Shown here in pieces: positions 1-9,115 of a stretch of 64,000 bases of DNA. Location: positions 2,216,001 to 2,280,000 of the forward strand of contig NZ_CP072913.1 in assembly GCF_017968885.1 (NCBI RefSeq), given 5' to 3'. Under the pieces are notes generated by a model that had not been told where the DNA came from, did not search any database, and saw only the letters and a program-made list of their open reading frames with translations. The stretch's first letter is position 1, and each line of letters begins with the position of its first letter. Source of the DNA: Pseudomonas sp. Tri1 (lineage in GTDB: Bacteria; Pseudomonadota; Gammaproteobacteria; Pseudomonadales; Pseudomonadaceae). Made by a program: the position numbers and the translations under genes.

Positions 1-790
1 GGACCAGCAACCCTCGCTCCAGTTCATCGGCTACCGCGCTCTGCGGCAACCAGGCCACGCCGTAGCCTTCGATCGCCATGCGCATCAGCAGCATCGCCAT
101 GTCGGCTTCATAGCAGCGTTCCAATGCGGTTGATGCCGGGCCGTTCTTGATGACGATATCCGCCACGCGCCCCAGGAATGTCGTGGCGGTGTAGGCCAGG
201 TAAGGGACTGGTTTACCGGGGCGACCCGGCAAGGGAAACAGCGGTTGGCCTTTCGGGTTGGGGGCACATAGAGGGATGAACGCGTCGTGGCCGAGGGTCA
301 GGCTGCCGAAGCGCTCGGCGTCCAACAGGATGGGCGCCAGCGGATGGTGGTAGACCATCATCAAATCGCAACTGCCCTCCTCCAGCGCGATGACGGCGTC
401 ATGAATATTGGCGGCGACCACCCGAGCATTGAACTGCTCGGTGTTTTGTTGGAACTGCGAAAGCCATTTCGGCAGGAAGGTCATCGAGAGGCTGTGACCT
501 GCGGTGATCTGGATGGAGCGGCCGGGCATCCGCTCTACGTCACGCAGCATCGAACGCAACCTCAGTAAGCCGGCGAGCGCTTCTCTGCTTTCGTCGCAGA
601 AGGTGATGCCTGCGGCCGTGAGCTGGACAGGGTAGGTACCACGGTCTACCAGCTTGACCCCCACCCATTCCTCAAGGCACTGGATTCGCCGCGACAAGGC
701 CGATTGAGTCACGCAGCGGACTTCGGCGGCGCGGGAGAAATTTTTCCATTCGGCGATCGCCAGAAGATCGTCCAACCATTTGAGTTGCAT
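1..790 (-). CDS. LysR-family transcriptional regulator, HypT-like (3' end outside window)
   Basis: Reading the minus strand from the ATG at 788-790 gives an uninterrupted frame that begins MQLKWLDDLLAIAEWKNFSR and runs to the window edge, so about 263 codons are visible and the C-terminus is missing. The N-terminal winged helix-turn-helix (VTQSALSRRIQCLEEWVG, about residues 29-46) is typical LysR. The effector domain begins near ITAGHSLSMTFLPKWL, which resembles the HypT/YjiE subgroup of LysR proteins. It is divergent from the symporter-racemase pair, with 228 bases between them, so it probably regulates that pair. The hypochlorite-sensing role known for E. coli HypT should not be assumed. 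Confidence 0.88.
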   Translation of the reverse strand, partial: MQLKWLDDLLAIAEWKNFSRAAEVRCVTQSALSRRIQCLEEWVGVKLVDRGTYPVQLTAAGITFCDESREALAGLLRLRSMLRDVERMPGRSIQITAGHSLSMTFLPKWLSQFQQNTEQFNARVVAANIHDAVIALEEGSCDLMMVYHHPLAPILLDAERFGSLTLGHDAFIPLCAPNPKGQPLFPLPGRPGKPVPYLAYTATTFLGRVADIVIKNGPASTALERCYEADMAMLLMRMAIEGYGVAWLPQSAVADELERGLLV

Positions 791-1018
791 ACCGGGATCT
801 CCCGCAATGAGTGCGTCATTTTATGTCGCAACTCCCAGGCCTGGCGCGGCTTTTCGCTAACTATTCCAAAAGCGCATGGGGCTAGGAGGATTACTCATCG
901 TCTCCCCGGATCCGCTCCTTAGAATCCTTACCGTAGTACCCATGCCGCCAAGAGTATCGGTACATCCACTTGATCCCTGCCAAGTAAAAAAATCCAATAA
1001 CTACTTGAGGACAGCACC

Positions 1019-2314
1019 GTGAAGAAGAATAAGCTCCCACGTCGAATTGCAATGGGCATCGCCCTCGGCGTGCTGGTGGGTTGGGCGTGTCACCATTTCG
1101 CAGGGAGCGAACAAAGTGCCAAAGAGATAGCGGGTTACTTCTCGATGGTCACCGATATTTTCCTGCGCATGATCAAAATGATCATCGCACCGCTGGTTTT
1201 TGCGACGCTGGTCGGTGGTATCGCCAGCATGGGCAATTCACGTTCCGTCGGCAGGATTGGCGCACGGGCGATGGCCTGGTTCGTCACCGCTTCACTCGTG
1301 TCGCTGCTGATCGGGATGGGCCTGGTCAACCTGTTTCAACCCGGTGCCGGGCTGAATATGGATGTGGCCCAGCATGCAACGGCTGCGGTGCCAGTCAATA
1401 CCGGCGATTTCAGTCTCAAGGCGTTCATTGGCCATGTGTTTCCGCGCAGCATTGCCGAAGCGATGGCCAACAACGAGATCCTGCAGATCGTGGTGTTTTC
1501 GCTGTTCTTCGGCTTTGCGCTGGCCGGCGTCAAACGTGCGGGCTACACCCGGATTACAGACTCCATCGAGGAGCTGGCCAAGGTGATGTTCAAGATCACC
1601 GACTACGTCATGGCCTTCGCGCCGATTGGGGTTTTCGCCGCTATCGCCTCGGCCATTACCACTCAGGGGCTTGGCTTGCTCGTCGATTACGGCAAGCTGA
1701 TTGCCGAGTTCTACTTGGGGATTCTGATTCTCTGGGCGCTGCTGTTCGGCGCCGGATACCTGTTTCTTGGTCGCTCCGTTTTTCACCTTGGCAAGCTCAT
1801 TCGTGAGCCGATCCTCCTGGCGTTTTCCACCGCCAGCAGCGAGTCCGCCTACCCGAAAACCATCGAAGCGCTGGAGAAGTTTGGCGCACCCAAACGTGTG
1901 TCCAGCTTCGTCTTGCCCCTGGGGTATTCGTTCAACCTGGACGGCTCCATGATGTACCAGGCGTTCGCCATCCTGTTCATAGCCCAGGCCTACAACATTG
2001 ATCTGAGTTTCACCCAGCAACTGCTGATTCTTCTGACGCTGATGATCACCAGCAAGGGCATGGCCGGTGTCGCACGCGCTTCGGTCGTCGTGGTCGCCGC
2101 CACGCTGCCGATGTTCAATCTTCCCGAGGCGGGACTGTTGCTGATCATCGGCATCGACCAGTTCCTCGACATGGCCCGCACGGCCACCAACGTAGTGGGC
2201 AACAGCATCGCGACGGCGGTGGTCGCCAAGTCCGAGCCTCTTGAAGAAGCCGCTGAAGACGAGGGCGCGCGTTCCCCCGTGCGGTCCCGATCCGAACCGG
2301 TTCCGGCTGTTTGA
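1019..2314 (+). CDS. Dicarboxylate/amino acid:cation symporter (GltP/DctA family)
   Basis: A 431-residue polytopic inner-membrane protein of the DAACS family, which takes up glutamate, aspartate or C4-dicarboxylates with protons or sodium. It has the conserved serine-rich hairpin and substrate signature (STASSESAYPKT, then YSFNLDGSMMYQAF) and the later helix GIDQFLDMARTATNVVGNSI. The GTG start at 1019 has a good ribosome site (GAGG, 8 bases upstream). Its stop lies 10 bases before the racemase start, so the two are probably one transcript. The pairing with a racemase-like gene points to acidic amino acids, possibly including D-forms; the exact substrate is inferred. Confidence 0.93.
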   Translation: MKKNKLPRRIAMGIALGVLVGWACHHFAGSEQSAKEIAGYFSMVTDIFLRMIKMIIAPLVFATLVGGIASMGNSRSVGRIGARAMAWFVTASLVSLLIGMGLVNLFQPGAGLNMDVAQHATAAVPVNTGDFSLKAFIGHVFPRSIAEAMANNEILQIVVFSLFFGFALAGVKRAGYTRITDSIEELAKVMFKITDYVMAFAPIGVFAAIASAITTQGLGLLVDYGKLIAEFYLGILILWALLFGAGYLFLGRSVFHLGKLIREPILLAFSTASSESAYPKTIEALEKFGAPKRVSSFVLPLGYSFNLDGSMMYQAFAILFIAQAYNIDLSFTQQLLILLTLMITSKGMAGVARASVVVVAATLPMFNLPEAGLLLIIGIDQFLDMARTATNVVGNSIATAVVAKSEPLEEAAEDEGARSPVRSRSEPVPAV

Positions 2315-2324
2315 GGAGAGGGTC

Positions 2325-3812
2325 ATGAAGGTTAAAGCGAAGTGGAGCCAGCAAGCCTCTGTTGCCCGCAAGCTGGGCATCGTCGGTGGGCTTGGGTCGC
2401 TGGCCGGGGGCGATCTGTTCTACAAGTTGGTCAAGTCCCGGGCGGTGCTCGAGGATCAAGGCCGCTACCACTTTTTGTTCGAGCAGCACCCGTTCAAGGA
2501 TGTGCTGTTACCCTTGGACCAGGGTGCGAGCATGACCTCGCGCAAGTTCTATGTGTTCCAGGTGTGCAAGTCGTTCGAGGAAAGTGGTTTCGATGCGGTG
2601 ATGCTCCCGTGCTTCGCCAGCCAGACTTTCCGCGCGGAAATAGAAGAGGAACTGGGCATTCCCGTGCTGGACATGATGGCTGCCTTGGCCCGGCACGTCA
2701 GCCATACAGTGCCAGCCCAGACGACCCTGGGCGTCATCGCCTCTGACTTCGTGCGTCATTGCGGATTGTTCGAGCGACATTTTGGGAAAGACTTCCAGAT
2801 TGTCTACCCCGACGCAGAAGCTCAAGCAGGGTTGATGGACGCCATGTACGGCCTCAATGGCATCAAGGACGGTCACCTCGAAGGCGTACCGTTTGAAGCG
2901 GTCTACCAGGCGTGCCTCTCGTTGCAAGCCCAGGGTGCAACGGTGATCCTGCCTGGCATGACTGAGCTTTCGCTGGTGTGTGCCGACTTGCAGCGCCGTG
3001 GGATTGCGGTGCTGGACATCAACGAGATCTACGCGGATTTTGCGACGTTGGATCAGCAGCAACCCAGGCGCCCGCCGTTCAAATTGGGTATCGTCGGCGG
3101 CGTCGGGCCTGCCGCTACGGTGGATTTCATGGCCAAGGTGGTGGCCAATACACCGGCGGGAAAGGATCAGGACCACATCAAGATGGTGGTCGAGCAGAAT
3201 CCGCAGATTCCAGACCGGACGGCGAACCTGCTGCGCGATGAAGCCGACCCGACCATGGCCATGTACGCCACCTGCAAACGTCTCGAAAGTGCGGGTGCCA
3301 ATGCCATCGCGATCCCTTGCAATACCGCCCATGCTTTTGTCGAGCGCATCCAGGCACACCTGAGGGTACCTATCGTCAATATGCTGACCGAGACGGTGGA
3401 GTGGGTCGTGCACCAGTACGGTTCGGGCAAGGCCATTGGTCTGTTGGCGACCTCCGGTACCGTGCAAAGCCAGGTCTATCACCAGGCGGCACGCCGCGCC
3501 GGGCTGCAAATCCTTACGCCGGGTGTCGATTATCAGGCGATGGTCATGGACGCCATCTACGGGCCGCGGGGGATCAAGGCCGGGTTTACGCAAGGGCTCT
3601 GCAGGGAGCAGCTGCTGCTGGCGGCCGAGCACCTGTGTGAACTGGGGGCGGGGGTATTGATCCTCGGGTGCACGGAGCTGCCCCTGGTGCTCGAGCATTG
3701 CGAGGCGTTCGACCTCAATGGGCACACCGTGGCGCTTGTCGATCCGACGATGATCCTGGCGTTGAAGTGTGTCGGGTTGGCGGAAAAGACCGATAAGCCG
3801 ATGGGTATTTAA
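2325..3812 (+). CDS. Tandem aspartate/glutamate racemase-like protein
   Basis: A 495-residue protein made of two copies of the Asp/Glu racemase fold, each opening with the same motif (KLGIVGGLGS near residue 16, KLGIVGGVGP near 253). Ordinary racemases have one copy of about 230-240 residues and two catalytic cysteines. The C-terminal copy keeps both (PCNTAH, Cys332; LGCTEL, Cys449). The N-terminal copy keeps the first (PCFAS, Cys96) but has Met212 where the second is expected (PGMTEL). So the second half is probably an active PLP-independent racemase and the first half is altered or regulatory. The ATG at 2325 follows GAGGAGAG and lies just after the symporter stop; an upstream in-frame extension into the symporter gene is unlikely to be used. 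Confidence 0.9.
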   Translation: MKVKAKWSQQASVARKLGIVGGLGSLAGGDLFYKLVKSRAVLEDQGRYHFLFEQHPFKDVLLPLDQGASMTSRKFYVFQVCKSFEESGFDAVMLPCFASQTFRAEIEEELGIPVLDMMAALARHVSHTVPAQTTLGVIASDFVRHCGLFERHFGKDFQIVYPDAEAQAGLMDAMYGLNGIKDGHLEGVPFEAVYQACLSLQAQGATVILPGMTELSLVCADLQRRGIAVLDINEIYADFATLDQQQPRRPPFKLGIVGGVGPAATVDFMAKVVANTPAGKDQDHIKMVVEQNPQIPDRTANLLRDEADPTMAMYATCKRLESAGANAIAIPCNTAHAFVERIQAHLRVPIVNMLTETVEWVVHQYGSGKAIGLLATSGTVQSQVYHQAARRAGLQILTPGVDYQAMVMDAIYGPRGIKAGFTQGLCREQLLLAAEHLCELGAGVLILGCTELPLVLEHCEAFDLNGHTVALVDPTMILALKCVGLAEKTDKPMGI

Positions 3813-3815
3813 ACC

Positions 3816-3906
3816 CGTGGCGAGGGAGCTTGCTCCCACTGGGCTGCGCAACAGACCCATTTCATGAGTGCTGCGCACTCAAGCGGGAGCACGCTCCCTT
3901 GCCACA
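3816..3906. repeat. REP-like inverted pair
   Basis: Two short palindromes, GAGGGAGCTTGCTCCC at about 3822-3837 and GCGGGAGCACGCTCCC at about 3884-3899, lie about 45 bases apart in inverted orientation within a larger dyad (GTGGCGAGGGAGC...GGGAGC...TTGCCAC). This is a diverged form of the fluorescens REP. It lies between the convergent ends of the racemase-like gene and the AraC gene and may serve as their transcription end. Confidence 0.7.
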
Positions 3907-3940
3907 TTACAGTCCAAAAACTGAATCAAACCACCATGGC

Positions 3941-4858
3941 TCAAACCACCTCGTTGCCACTGACCGGGCTGCGCAACGCCGCAATATTCCGCTTGGGCGG
4001 TACGCCAAACAGGCGGGCATATTCGCGACTGAACTGCGAGGGGCTTTCATAGCCCACTTTGAAGGCCGCACTTGCCACGTCCATATGCTCGTTGAGCATC
4101 AGGCGTTTCGCTTCGTTCAGCCGAAGCCACTTCTGGTATTGCAGCGGGCTCATCGCGGTGAGTTGGCGGAAGTGATGGTGAAACGTAGCGGCGCTCATCT
4201 GCACCCGTGCCGCGAGGTCGTCAACGCGGATTGGCGCGGTGTAGTTCAGTTTCAGCCAGTCGATGGCTTTGGCGATCCGATAACCCTGGCTGTCCACGGA
4301 GGCGATCTGTCGTAGGCGGGTGGCCTGGTCGCTCATCAACAGCCGGTAGTGAATCTCGCGTTGGATCAACGGCGCCAGTATGGGAATCGCTTCGGGTTCA
4401 TCCAGCAACCCCAGCAGGCGCGTGAATGGCGCCAGCAGGTCGGGCGTCGCGGTACCGATTCCTGCACCGAGTCCGGCAACCCGATCCCGAAGCGGCGGCA
4501 TGCCGCCCTGGGCAATCAGGTCGGCCACCATCCGCAAGTCGAGCTTCATGACCAGGCCCAGGCAGGGCTGTTCCATGCTTGCCACCATCACTTCGGAGTT
4601 GGCGGGGATATCCAGCGAGGTCATGAGGAACCGCCCGGTATCGTATCCGTAGGCCTTGCCCCCTACCCATACCTGCTTCACGCCTTGGGCCACGAGCACA
4701 ATGCTCGGTTCGATCATGCAAATGACGGGCGCCGCCGGGGCTTCACGACGGAAGAAGCTGAGTCCGGCAATCGGCATTTCAAAGTCGCCCGTCTGCGTGG
4801 TCCGGGCGCCAATGATATCGGCGAGCGTCTCTTGCAGGGATCTGCGTTGGTTTGTCAT
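3941..4858 (-). CDS. AraC-family transcriptional regulator
   Basis: A 305-residue protein with an N-terminal cupin-like AraC_N domain (about residues 20-180, PAAPVICMIEPSIVLVAQG) and a C-terminal double helix-turn-helix (about 198-295) ending in the AraC signature VGYESPSQFSREYARLFGVPP. Proteins of this kind (YqhC type) often activate neighbouring reductase or detoxification genes. It is divergent from the alpha/beta hydrolase at 5109 and lies in a cluster with an MFS transporter and an SDR, so those are the likely targets. The 250-base intergenic region to 5108 has room for its binding site, but I cannot identify the site. Confidence 0.9.
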   Translation of the reverse strand: MTNQRRSLQETLADIIGARTTQTGDFEMPIAGLSFFRREAPAAPVICMIEPSIVLVAQGVKQVWVGGKAYGYDTGRFLMTSLDIPANSEVMVASMEQPCLGLVMKLDLRMVADLIAQGGMPPLRDRVAGLGAGIGTATPDLLAPFTRLLGLLDEPEAIPILAPLIQREIHYRLLMSDQATRLRQIASVDSQGYRIAKAIDWLKLNYTAPIRVDDLAARVQMSAATFHHHFRQLTAMSPLQYQKWLRLNEAKRLMLNEHMDVASAAFKVGYESPSQFSREYARLFGVPPKRNIAALRSPVSGNEVV

Positions 4859-5108
4859 GGCGGGTTCGATGTCATCTGCGGTTAAGAGCTATAGGCAGAA
4901 CATTAACTCGCCAAGCGAAGCGTTGCCTACGCGGAATGGGTGAACTCATAGGATCGGGCAAGAAATCCAGTGCAATGCGCTACCTGCGATCCGGCCTGAG
5001 CCTTGAAAATGCAATCCAACCTGATTCAGGAGGGCGTGACTTGATACCTGTTCGAGCCTGCGCGGGCGACAACCCCCCTCGAACCACTTCCAACAGAAGG
5101 ACTATCCA

Positions 5109-6131
5109 GTGAAAAGAATGCTGCTGGCCCTCGGGCTGCTTATCGCCTCTTTCTCAACCATGGGAGCTGACATGTCGAACGGCGCTGACAACTTCTACAA
5201 AAGCGACAAGGTGACGGTGGAAAAGGTCACCTTCAAGAATCAATACGGGATGAAGGTGGCGGGCAACCTGTTTATCCCAAAGGGCCTGGACCCGAAGGCG
5301 AAGAGCGCCGCCATTATCGTGGGTCATCCGATGGGCGCGGTGAAGGAGCAGAGTTCCAACCTGTACGCGACGAAAATGGCCGAGCAGGGTTTTGTTACGC
5401 TCTCCCTGGACTTGTCCTTCTGGGGGGAGAGTGAGGGCACGCCGCGTAACGCCGTGTTGCCGGATATGTACGCGGAGGATTACAGCGCGGCTGTGGACTT
5501 CCTCGGCACTCGGCCATTCGTGGACCGTGAGCGCATCGGCATCATCGGTATCTGCGGCAGTGGCGCCTTTGTCATCAGTGCCGCCAAGATCGACCCGCGG
5601 CTCAAGGCAATCGCGACGGTCAGCATGTACAACCATGGCGACTTGTATCGTAAAGGCTTGGGCAATTCGGCGACGGCGCAGCAGAAGAAGCAGTTCCTCG
5701 CCACGGCAGCCGAACAACGTTATGCGGAATTCATCGGTGGCCAAACCCAATACACCGCAGGCTCGCCGATGAAGCTGACCGGTAATGCGATTGGCGACGA
5801 GTTCTTTGATTTTTACCGGACTCCACGTGGCCAAGTCATTCCTGCCGGTGCTTCGCCGCAGACGATCACCATGCCGACGCTGAGCAGCAACGTGAAGTTC
5901 ATGAACTTCTACCCGTTCGATGACATTGAAACCATCTCACCCCGTCCGCTGCTGTTCATTACCGGCTCCGAGGCTCATTCGCGTGAGTACAGTGAGGATG
6001 CCTACAAGCGGGCCGCACAACCCAAGGAGCTGTTGATCATCCCGGGTGCCAATCATGTGGACCTTTACGACCGAGTCAACCTGATCCCTTTCGCCAAGTT
6101 GACCGAGTTCTTCCGCAACAGCCTGAAGTAA
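5109..6131 (+). CDS. Exported alpha/beta hydrolase, dienelactone-hydrolase-like
   Basis: A 340-residue protein with a signal peptide (about residues 1-20, hydrophobic core LLALGLLIASFSTMGA) and an alpha/beta-hydrolase fold. The nucleophile elbow reads GICGSG, placing Cys149 where most hydrolases have Ser; dienelactone hydrolases and YcjY-type proteins also have Cys there. His316 (GANHVDLYDR) is the likely catalytic histidine. The oxyanion region is GHPMGAVKEQ. The substrate is unknown. AraC, MFS and SDR neighbours suggest turnover or detoxification of a small ester, lactone or reactive carbonyl. An AGAAGGACTATCCA ribosome site precedes the GTG start. Confidence 0.85.
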   Translation: MKRMLLALGLLIASFSTMGADMSNGADNFYKSDKVTVEKVTFKNQYGMKVAGNLFIPKGLDPKAKSAAIIVGHPMGAVKEQSSNLYATKMAEQGFVTLSLDLSFWGESEGTPRNAVLPDMYAEDYSAAVDFLGTRPFVDRERIGIIGICGSGAFVISAAKIDPRLKAIATVSMYNHGDLYRKGLGNSATAQQKKQFLATAAEQRYAEFIGGQTQYTAGSPMKLTGNAIGDEFFDFYRTPRGQVIPAGASPQTITMPTLSSNVKFMNFYPFDDIETISPRPLLFITGSEAHSREYSEDAYKRAAQPKELLIIPGANHVDLYDRVNLIPFAKLTEFFRNSLK

Positions 6132-6256
6132 ACCCGTGATGACGCCGTCGCTCGGCGTTGCTTTCTGCGGCATCGACATCGGTGCCGCAGCTCTTTGCTT
6201 TGGGCCTTGAATGGCCCGACTTTCATGTACATCAAGAAACCCAAGGTTTATATCCC

Positions 6257-7480
6257 ATGACCGAAAGCTCATTGCCGAAATCCCCGAACCAAGCCGCTTG
6301 GGGCGCGGTGCTCGCCATGTCGCTTGCCGCGTTCGCCCTCGTTGCATCGGAGTTCATGCCGGTCAGCCTGCTGACGCCGGTCGCGGCCGCTTTGCACGTC
6401 AGCGAAGGGCAGGCCGGCCAAGGCATTGCCGTCTCCGGCGCCTTTGCCCTGATCACCAGTCTGTTCATTGCTTCGCTTGCCGCCCGGGTCGACCGTAAGT
6501 GGCTGCTCTCAGGATTGACCCTGTTGATGATTGTTTCTGCAACGGTGGTCGCACTGGCACCCAACTACGCGACATTCATGGTGGCGCGCGCGTTGATCGG
6601 TGTTGCGATTGGTGGCTTCTGGTCGCTGTCGGCGGCCACGGCCATGCGGCTGGTGCCGCACGACCAAGTCCCGCGCGCATTGGCCATCGTCAATGGCGGC
6701 AACGCCTTGGCGACCGTGATCGCTGCGCCGTTGGGCAGCCTCTTGGGGTCGATCATCGGTTGGCGTGGCGCGTTCTTTTGCATCGTGCCTGTTGCGGCGG
6801 TGGCGTTGGTCTGGCTGCTGTTACGCCTGCCCTCCATGCATTCGCAGGCGAACAAAGGCAGTGCCAACGTCTTCACGCTGATGACCCGGGCACCGGTCGC
6901 GCTGGGCATGCTGGCTGTCAGCACGTTCTTCATGGGCCAGTTCATGCTGTTCACGTATCTGCGACCGTTCCTTGAGACAGTGACGCAGGCGAGTGTGTCC
7001 ATGATTTCCGCCATGTTGCTGGTGATCGGAGTGGCAGGTTTGCTGGGGACCTTCCTGATTGGCGCATTCCTGAAAAACGCTCTGCATCGGACGCTTGTCG
7101 TCATCCCGCTGTTGATGGCGGCCATCGCCATCGCCCTGGTGTGGTTCGGCGGATCAGCGACGATCACGACCCTGCTGCTCGGCCTCTGGGGACTGGTGGC
7201 CACGGCTGCCCCCGTAGGCTGGTGGACCTGGCTGGCGCGAACGCTGCCGGACAATGCCGAAGCCGGGGGCGGATTGATGGTGGCGATCGTCCAGCTCGCC
7301 ATCGCGGCGGGGGCAACGGTGGGCGGCATTCTGTTTGACCTGAGCGGCTATCAAGCGACCTTCGAAACCAGCGCGGCCGTGCTGTGCGTTGCTGGCGGTT
7401 TTTCTATGCTGGCTGCGCGCGTGGCACTTCGAGACTCTTCAGCGACTTCGAGCTCAGTCGCATGCAGCACGGCCGGCTGA
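6257..7480 (+). CDS. MFS transporter, DHA1 drug/metabolite efflux type
   Basis: A 407-residue major facilitator with about 12 hydrophobic segments. The first helix (LAAFALVASEFMPVSLLTPV) and the loop after helix 2 (AARVDRKWLL) match the NepI/YdhP-type DHA1 proton antiporters. The ATG at 6257 (MTESSLPKSP) is preferred because residues further upstream are not hydrophobic or conserved in character. It follows the hydrolase in the same direction by about 125 bases and is convergent with the SDR gene (10 bases between ends). It probably exports a metabolite or toxic compound related to the cluster; the substrate cannot be read from sequence. Confidence 0.88.
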   Translation: MTESSLPKSPNQAAWGAVLAMSLAAFALVASEFMPVSLLTPVAAALHVSEGQAGQGIAVSGAFALITSLFIASLAARVDRKWLLSGLTLLMIVSATVVALAPNYATFMVARALIGVAIGGFWSLSAATAMRLVPHDQVPRALAIVNGGNALATVIAAPLGSLLGSIIGWRGAFFCIVPVAAVALVWLLLRLPSMHSQANKGSANVFTLMTRAPVALGMLAVSTFFMGQFMLFTYLRPFLETVTQASVSMISAMLLVIGVAGLLGTFLIGAFLKNALHRTLVVIPLLMAAIAIALVWFGGSATITTLLLGLWGLVATAAPVGWWTWLARTLPDNAEAGGGLMVAIVQLAIAAGATVGGILFDLSGYQATFETSAAVLCVAGGFSMLAARVALRDSSATSSSVACSTAG

Positions 7481-7489
7481 CAAACCGCT

Positions 7490-8233
7490 TCAACGGGCGC
7501 TGTCGATGATCGCGCCGCCGTCTGGCGTCAGGCTGTAGCCGGTCAGGAACTGAGCGTCTTTGGACGCGAGGAACAGCACGACGGGGGCAACGTCTTCTTC
7601 CGGTGAACCGAAGCGGGCGAGGGCGTTGGTCGGCGCTGGCACGTCAACCGTGTCACCCCATGTGTGGGCCAGGGGCAGCAGATTGTTCACCGTGATCTTG
7701 TCGGCGGCCCACTCGCGGGCGGCGGTTCGGGTCAGGGCGCGCACGGCTTCCTTGGCCATGTTGTAGGGACCATAGCCGTTCAGGCCGATGACACCGGCCA
7801 TCGAGCCGAAGTTGATGACACGACCTTCGGTGCTGGCCTTTAGGTATGGATAGCAGGCTTGCATGGTTCTCAGGTAGGCGATGGGGCCCATCTCAAAGTT
7901 GCGCTGCAGTTGCTCCACCGAAAGATCGATGATGGAGGAGAACGGTGCGGTGGGATCGAACGCGTTGTTGATCAGGATATCGATCCCGCCAAAGGCCGCT
8001 ACGACCTCGTTCACCGCCGCCTCGATCTGATCGGCGTTGCCGATGTCACAGACGACACCGAGGGCGGTGCCCCCAGCGGCTTCAATGTCGGCGACCACGC
8101 TGTTGACGTTTGCCGGTGTCAGTGAAAGTACGGCCACCTTCGCACCTTCTGCTGCGAACAGTTTCGCGGTGGCGCGACCGATGCCGCGACCGGCACCTGT
8201 GACAATGGCAACTTTTCCTGTGAGTCGGTTCAT
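7490..8233 (-). CDS. Short-chain dehydrogenase/reductase (SDR)
   Basis: A 247-residue classical SDR with the NAD(P) motif TGAGRGIG (residues 12-19), the structural INNAF motif (about 88-92) and the catalytic set Ser144 (INFGSMAG), Tyr157 and Lys161 (YNMAK). It should oxidise or reduce a hydroxyl/carbonyl group. The start is placed at 8233 (MNRLTGKVAIV) behind a GGGGA ribosome site; a longer frame exists upstream but overlaps the divergent regulator and has no SDR character. It is divergent from the HxlR gene at 8309, its likely regulator. Substrate unknown. Confidence 0.92.
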   Translation of the reverse strand: MNRLTGKVAIVTGAGRGIGRATAKLFAAEGAKVAVLSLTPANVNSVVADIEAAGGTALGVVCDIGNADQIEAAVNEVVAAFGGIDILINNAFDPTAPFSSIIDLSVEQLQRNFEMGPIAYLRTMQACYPYLKASTEGRVINFGSMAGVIGLNGYGPYNMAKEAVRALTRTAAREWAADKITVNNLLPLAHTWGDTVDVPAPTNALARFGSPEEDVAPVVLFLASKDAQFLTGYSLTPDGGAIIDSAR

Positions 8234-8308
8234 GTTGATCCCCATCGGTTGTGAATGACCGGGGCGAGAATGTCGCCTAACATGAAAGCCCGCAAGAAGG
8301 ATGAAAAA

Positions 8309-8701
8309 GTGACGGTTAGTATGGAAAACCAGACTAGTGAAGATGCCGAGGTCAACATGCACGAGGAAATGCGCCGTGCATTTGCGTTGCTCTCGGGCAA
8401 GTGGAAGCTGGAAATCATGTGGTTGCTGCACCAGCGGATCTATCGCTTCGGGGAGCTGCGCAAAGCCATTCCCGGCGTTACTCAGCACATGCTGACGGCA
8501 CAACTTCGTGAGCTGGAGAGGGATGGCCTGGTGTCGCGTACTGTCTTCGCCGAAGTACCGCCACGCGTTGAATATGAGATCACGCAAAAGGCCCGCGGGC
8601 TCGGGCCGACGATGGAGGCATTGATGGCGTGGTGGAATGAATATGGCAAAAGCGTGCCTGTGAATTCGAGCCCGCGCGGGCGCAAAGCCAAAGGCAATTG
8701 A
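8309..8701 (+). CDS. HxlR-family winged-helix regulator
   Basis: About 130 residues with the HxlR core (FALLSGKWKLEIMWLL, then RFGELRKAIPGVTQHML and RVEYEITQKARGL), a DUF24/MarR-like winged helix that often answers to reactive electrophiles or aromatic compounds. The GTG at 8309 has the best ribosome site (AAGGA, 8 bases before); ATG codons at 8255, 8270, 8282 and 8321 are alternatives. It is transcribed away from the SDR gene, the usual HxlR arrangement with a target reductase. No cysteine is visible in the core, so a redox switch through Cys is not supported. Confidence 0.9.
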   Translation: MTVSMENQTSEDAEVNMHEEMRRAFALLSGKWKLEIMWLLHQRIYRFGELRKAIPGVTQHMLTAQLRELERDGLVSRTVFAEVPPRVEYEITQKARGLGPTMEALMAWWNEYGKSVPVNSSPRGRKAKGN

Positions 8702-8785
8702 AGGGATGACCGTTGAGCGCCTGCGGTTGGTGGCACAGTGATATCTTGGTAAGCTTCGCGTAATGACCTGTCGAGTTGGTTAGCA

Positions 8786-9067
8786 GTGACTACCGAGCGA
8801 ATTTCCCAGTTGGAACAAGCCCTTATGGCCGTGATCGCTGCTGCGGGGAAGATGGGTATCAACAGCGATGAGCTGTGTGCGCAGGCGGTGGGCGGGCTGA
8901 TGTCCGATCATTACTGGTGTTGGGCAGATGCCCGATACGCACAGGGCGCGGCTGACGAGATCGACAACGCCTTGCACACCCTTGTGGGACGGCAGGCGGT
9001 AGGACTGGCGCTACCGGAATCCGGGACCGATCCCGTACTCGAATCGGCGGCCCGGATCGGCGTCTAG
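8786..9067 (+). CDS. Conserved-looking hypothetical protein, 93 aa
   Basis: A small acidic soluble protein (MTTERISQLEQALMAVIAAA...) with no family I recognise. An amphipathic N-terminal helix is followed by a Cys/Trp-containing centre (SDHYWCWADARYAQGAADEI). The frame has Pseudomonas-like third-position GC and ends just before a convergent hypothetical gene. The GTG start has only a weak ribosome site; an internal ATG at 8825 is possible. Function unknown. Confidence 0.55.
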   Translation: MTTERISQLEQALMAVIAAAGKMGINSDELCAQAVGGLMSDHYWCWADARYAQGAADEIDNALHTLVGRQAVGLALPESGTDPVLESAARIGV

Positions 9068-9115
9068 TCAGTTCTGCTGCGGAAAATGGGCGACCTTGAG
9101 GGGCGCCCATCTGCG

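Noticed and set aside
287-568. Small plus-strand frames inside the LysR gene
   Set aside because: They lie opposite a well-supported LysR coding frame and show no independent signals.
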